Positions 63,801 to 64,000 of a stretch of 64,000 nucleotides of DNA are shown here, in pieces. Both the position numbers and the translations under genes were made by a program. The notes under the pieces are model-generated. The model was given only the letters and a program-made list of their open reading frames with translations, did not search any database and was not told where the DNA came from. The stretch is taken from contig NZ_VCMZ01000001.1 of assembly GCF_006352475.1 (NCBI RefSeq), positions 248,001 to 312,000 of the forward strand, in the 5' to 3' direction. Each line of letters starts with the position of its first letter. The stretch's first letter is position 1. The DNA is from Acinetobacter pullicarnis. GTDB lineage: Bacteria; Pseudomonadota; Gammaproteobacteria; Pseudomonadales; Moraxellaceae.

Positions 63801-64000
63801 ATGCGAAGACTCAGGCAGATAAAGGTTTGAATTTTGCAGTGAATGGTGTAACTCCAGCAGACAATGTACAGCTGGGAGAAACTGTTAACTTCGCAGATGG
63901 TACAAATACAACAGCAACCTATGATGCATTGACGAATACCTACAAATACAGCCTGAACGATACATTGTCCTTAAGCAATGCGGGCAGTCTATCGATTAAG
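57881..64000 (+). CDS. Trimeric autotransporter adhesin (partial, 3' end outside window)
   Basis: The frame is open for 2040 codons to the right edge. It starts [20 protein letters not shown], the extended signal peptide region of type Vc secretion, with cleavage expected near VYADVLAG. Residues about 122-293 are a 65-residue repeat. YadA-like head repeats (AIGxxAxA, SxALG) fill about residues 410-775 and 940-1270. Neck motifs ([24 protein letters not shown]) join head and stalk segments. The stalk contains a second long repeat from 62675. The C-terminal membrane anchor is beyond the window. It forms trimers on the surface and binds host matrix, surfaces or other cells. AAAGGGTG precedes the ATG. 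Confidence 0.93.
   Translation, partial: [2040 protein letters not shown]
58244..58760 (+). repeat. Tandem 195-bp repeats in the adhesin gene
   Basis: The unit beginning ACAGGCTCAGCAACGATTGG starts at 58244, 58439 and 58634 (195 bases, 65 codons). The first two copies differ at only a few bases and the third is partial, to about 58760. The frame is kept. Confidence 0.92.
62675..64000 (+). repeat. Long direct repeat in the adhesin stalk (885-base period)
   Basis: 62675-63115 and 63560-64000 are nearly identical over at least 441 bases; I see one change, AAT to GAT. The period is 885 bases (295 codons), and the second copy is cut by the window edge. Confidence 0.92.

Overview
The window looks like an Acinetobacter chromosome (or a very close relative). 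The base composition is moderately low in GC. It carries a phaB-phaP-phaC-phaA operon of the Acinetobacter type with a 590-residue PhaC, IS30/IS66/IS481/IS3/IS5 remnants like those common in Acinetobacter, a trimeric autotransporter with an extended signal peptide, and many LysR-controlled catabolic operons. The genus call is inferred from gene content; no database search was possible.

Region 1 (1-4.9 kb) holds the left-running 5-oxoproline-type cluster (Nramp-like permease, pxpA, YcsI-like hydro-lyase), a LysR gene and a block of intergenic repeats. Region 2 (4.1-17 kb) is a catabolic gene cluster: a short-chain dehydrogenase (SDR), a DUF2938 membrane protein, a semialdehyde dehydrogenase, another SDR, a complete 2-oxoacid dehydrogenase complex with a fused E1 alpha-beta, an MHS-family permease, an AroE-like dehydrogenase, a third SDR and a convergent GntR/FCD regulator. 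A palindrome GTAWTA-N3-TAWTAY occurs at three promoters here and probably marks the regulon. Region 3 (17.7-27 kb) has an orphan cysteine desulfurase, RidA with a decayed hydrolase and a LysR gene, tRNA-Gly(GCC), and a beta-alanine type operon (aminotransferase, mmsA, APC permease) with a divergent LysR. Region 4 (27-36 kb) is a CzcCBA-like heavy-metal RND operon with a DUF3240 gene, then a two-component system. Region 5 (35.7-42.7 kb) is a LysR-controlled operon of an HD-domain putative oxygenase, class II aldolase, MFS permease, AMP-forming CoA ligase, a 45-residue ORF and a 2-hydroxyacid dehydrogenase. I found no described pathway matching this combination.

Region 6 (42.9-64 kb) is accessory DNA. 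It begins exactly at a truncated tRNA-Gly that runs from the anticodon loop to the 3' end, the form of an integration site. It then has a VF530 gene, a decayed hipBA module, an AAA ATPase preceded by 10-bp-phased AATCTA repeats, and a phaBPCA operon enclosed by matching IS ends. Next come an IS66 interrupted by a complete group II intron, a chain of IS481, IS3 and IS5 fragments, an intact IS30, and a very large trimeric autotransporter adhesin (at least 2040 residues) that runs off the right edge.

The strongest candidates for something not yet described are the fused-E1/AroE-like cluster (region 2) and the HD-oxygenase/aldolase/CoA-ligase operon (region 5). The most informative genome-evolution signals are the tRNA-Gly attachment-like boundary, the pha operon held inside a split IS, and the intron sitting in a transposase gene.
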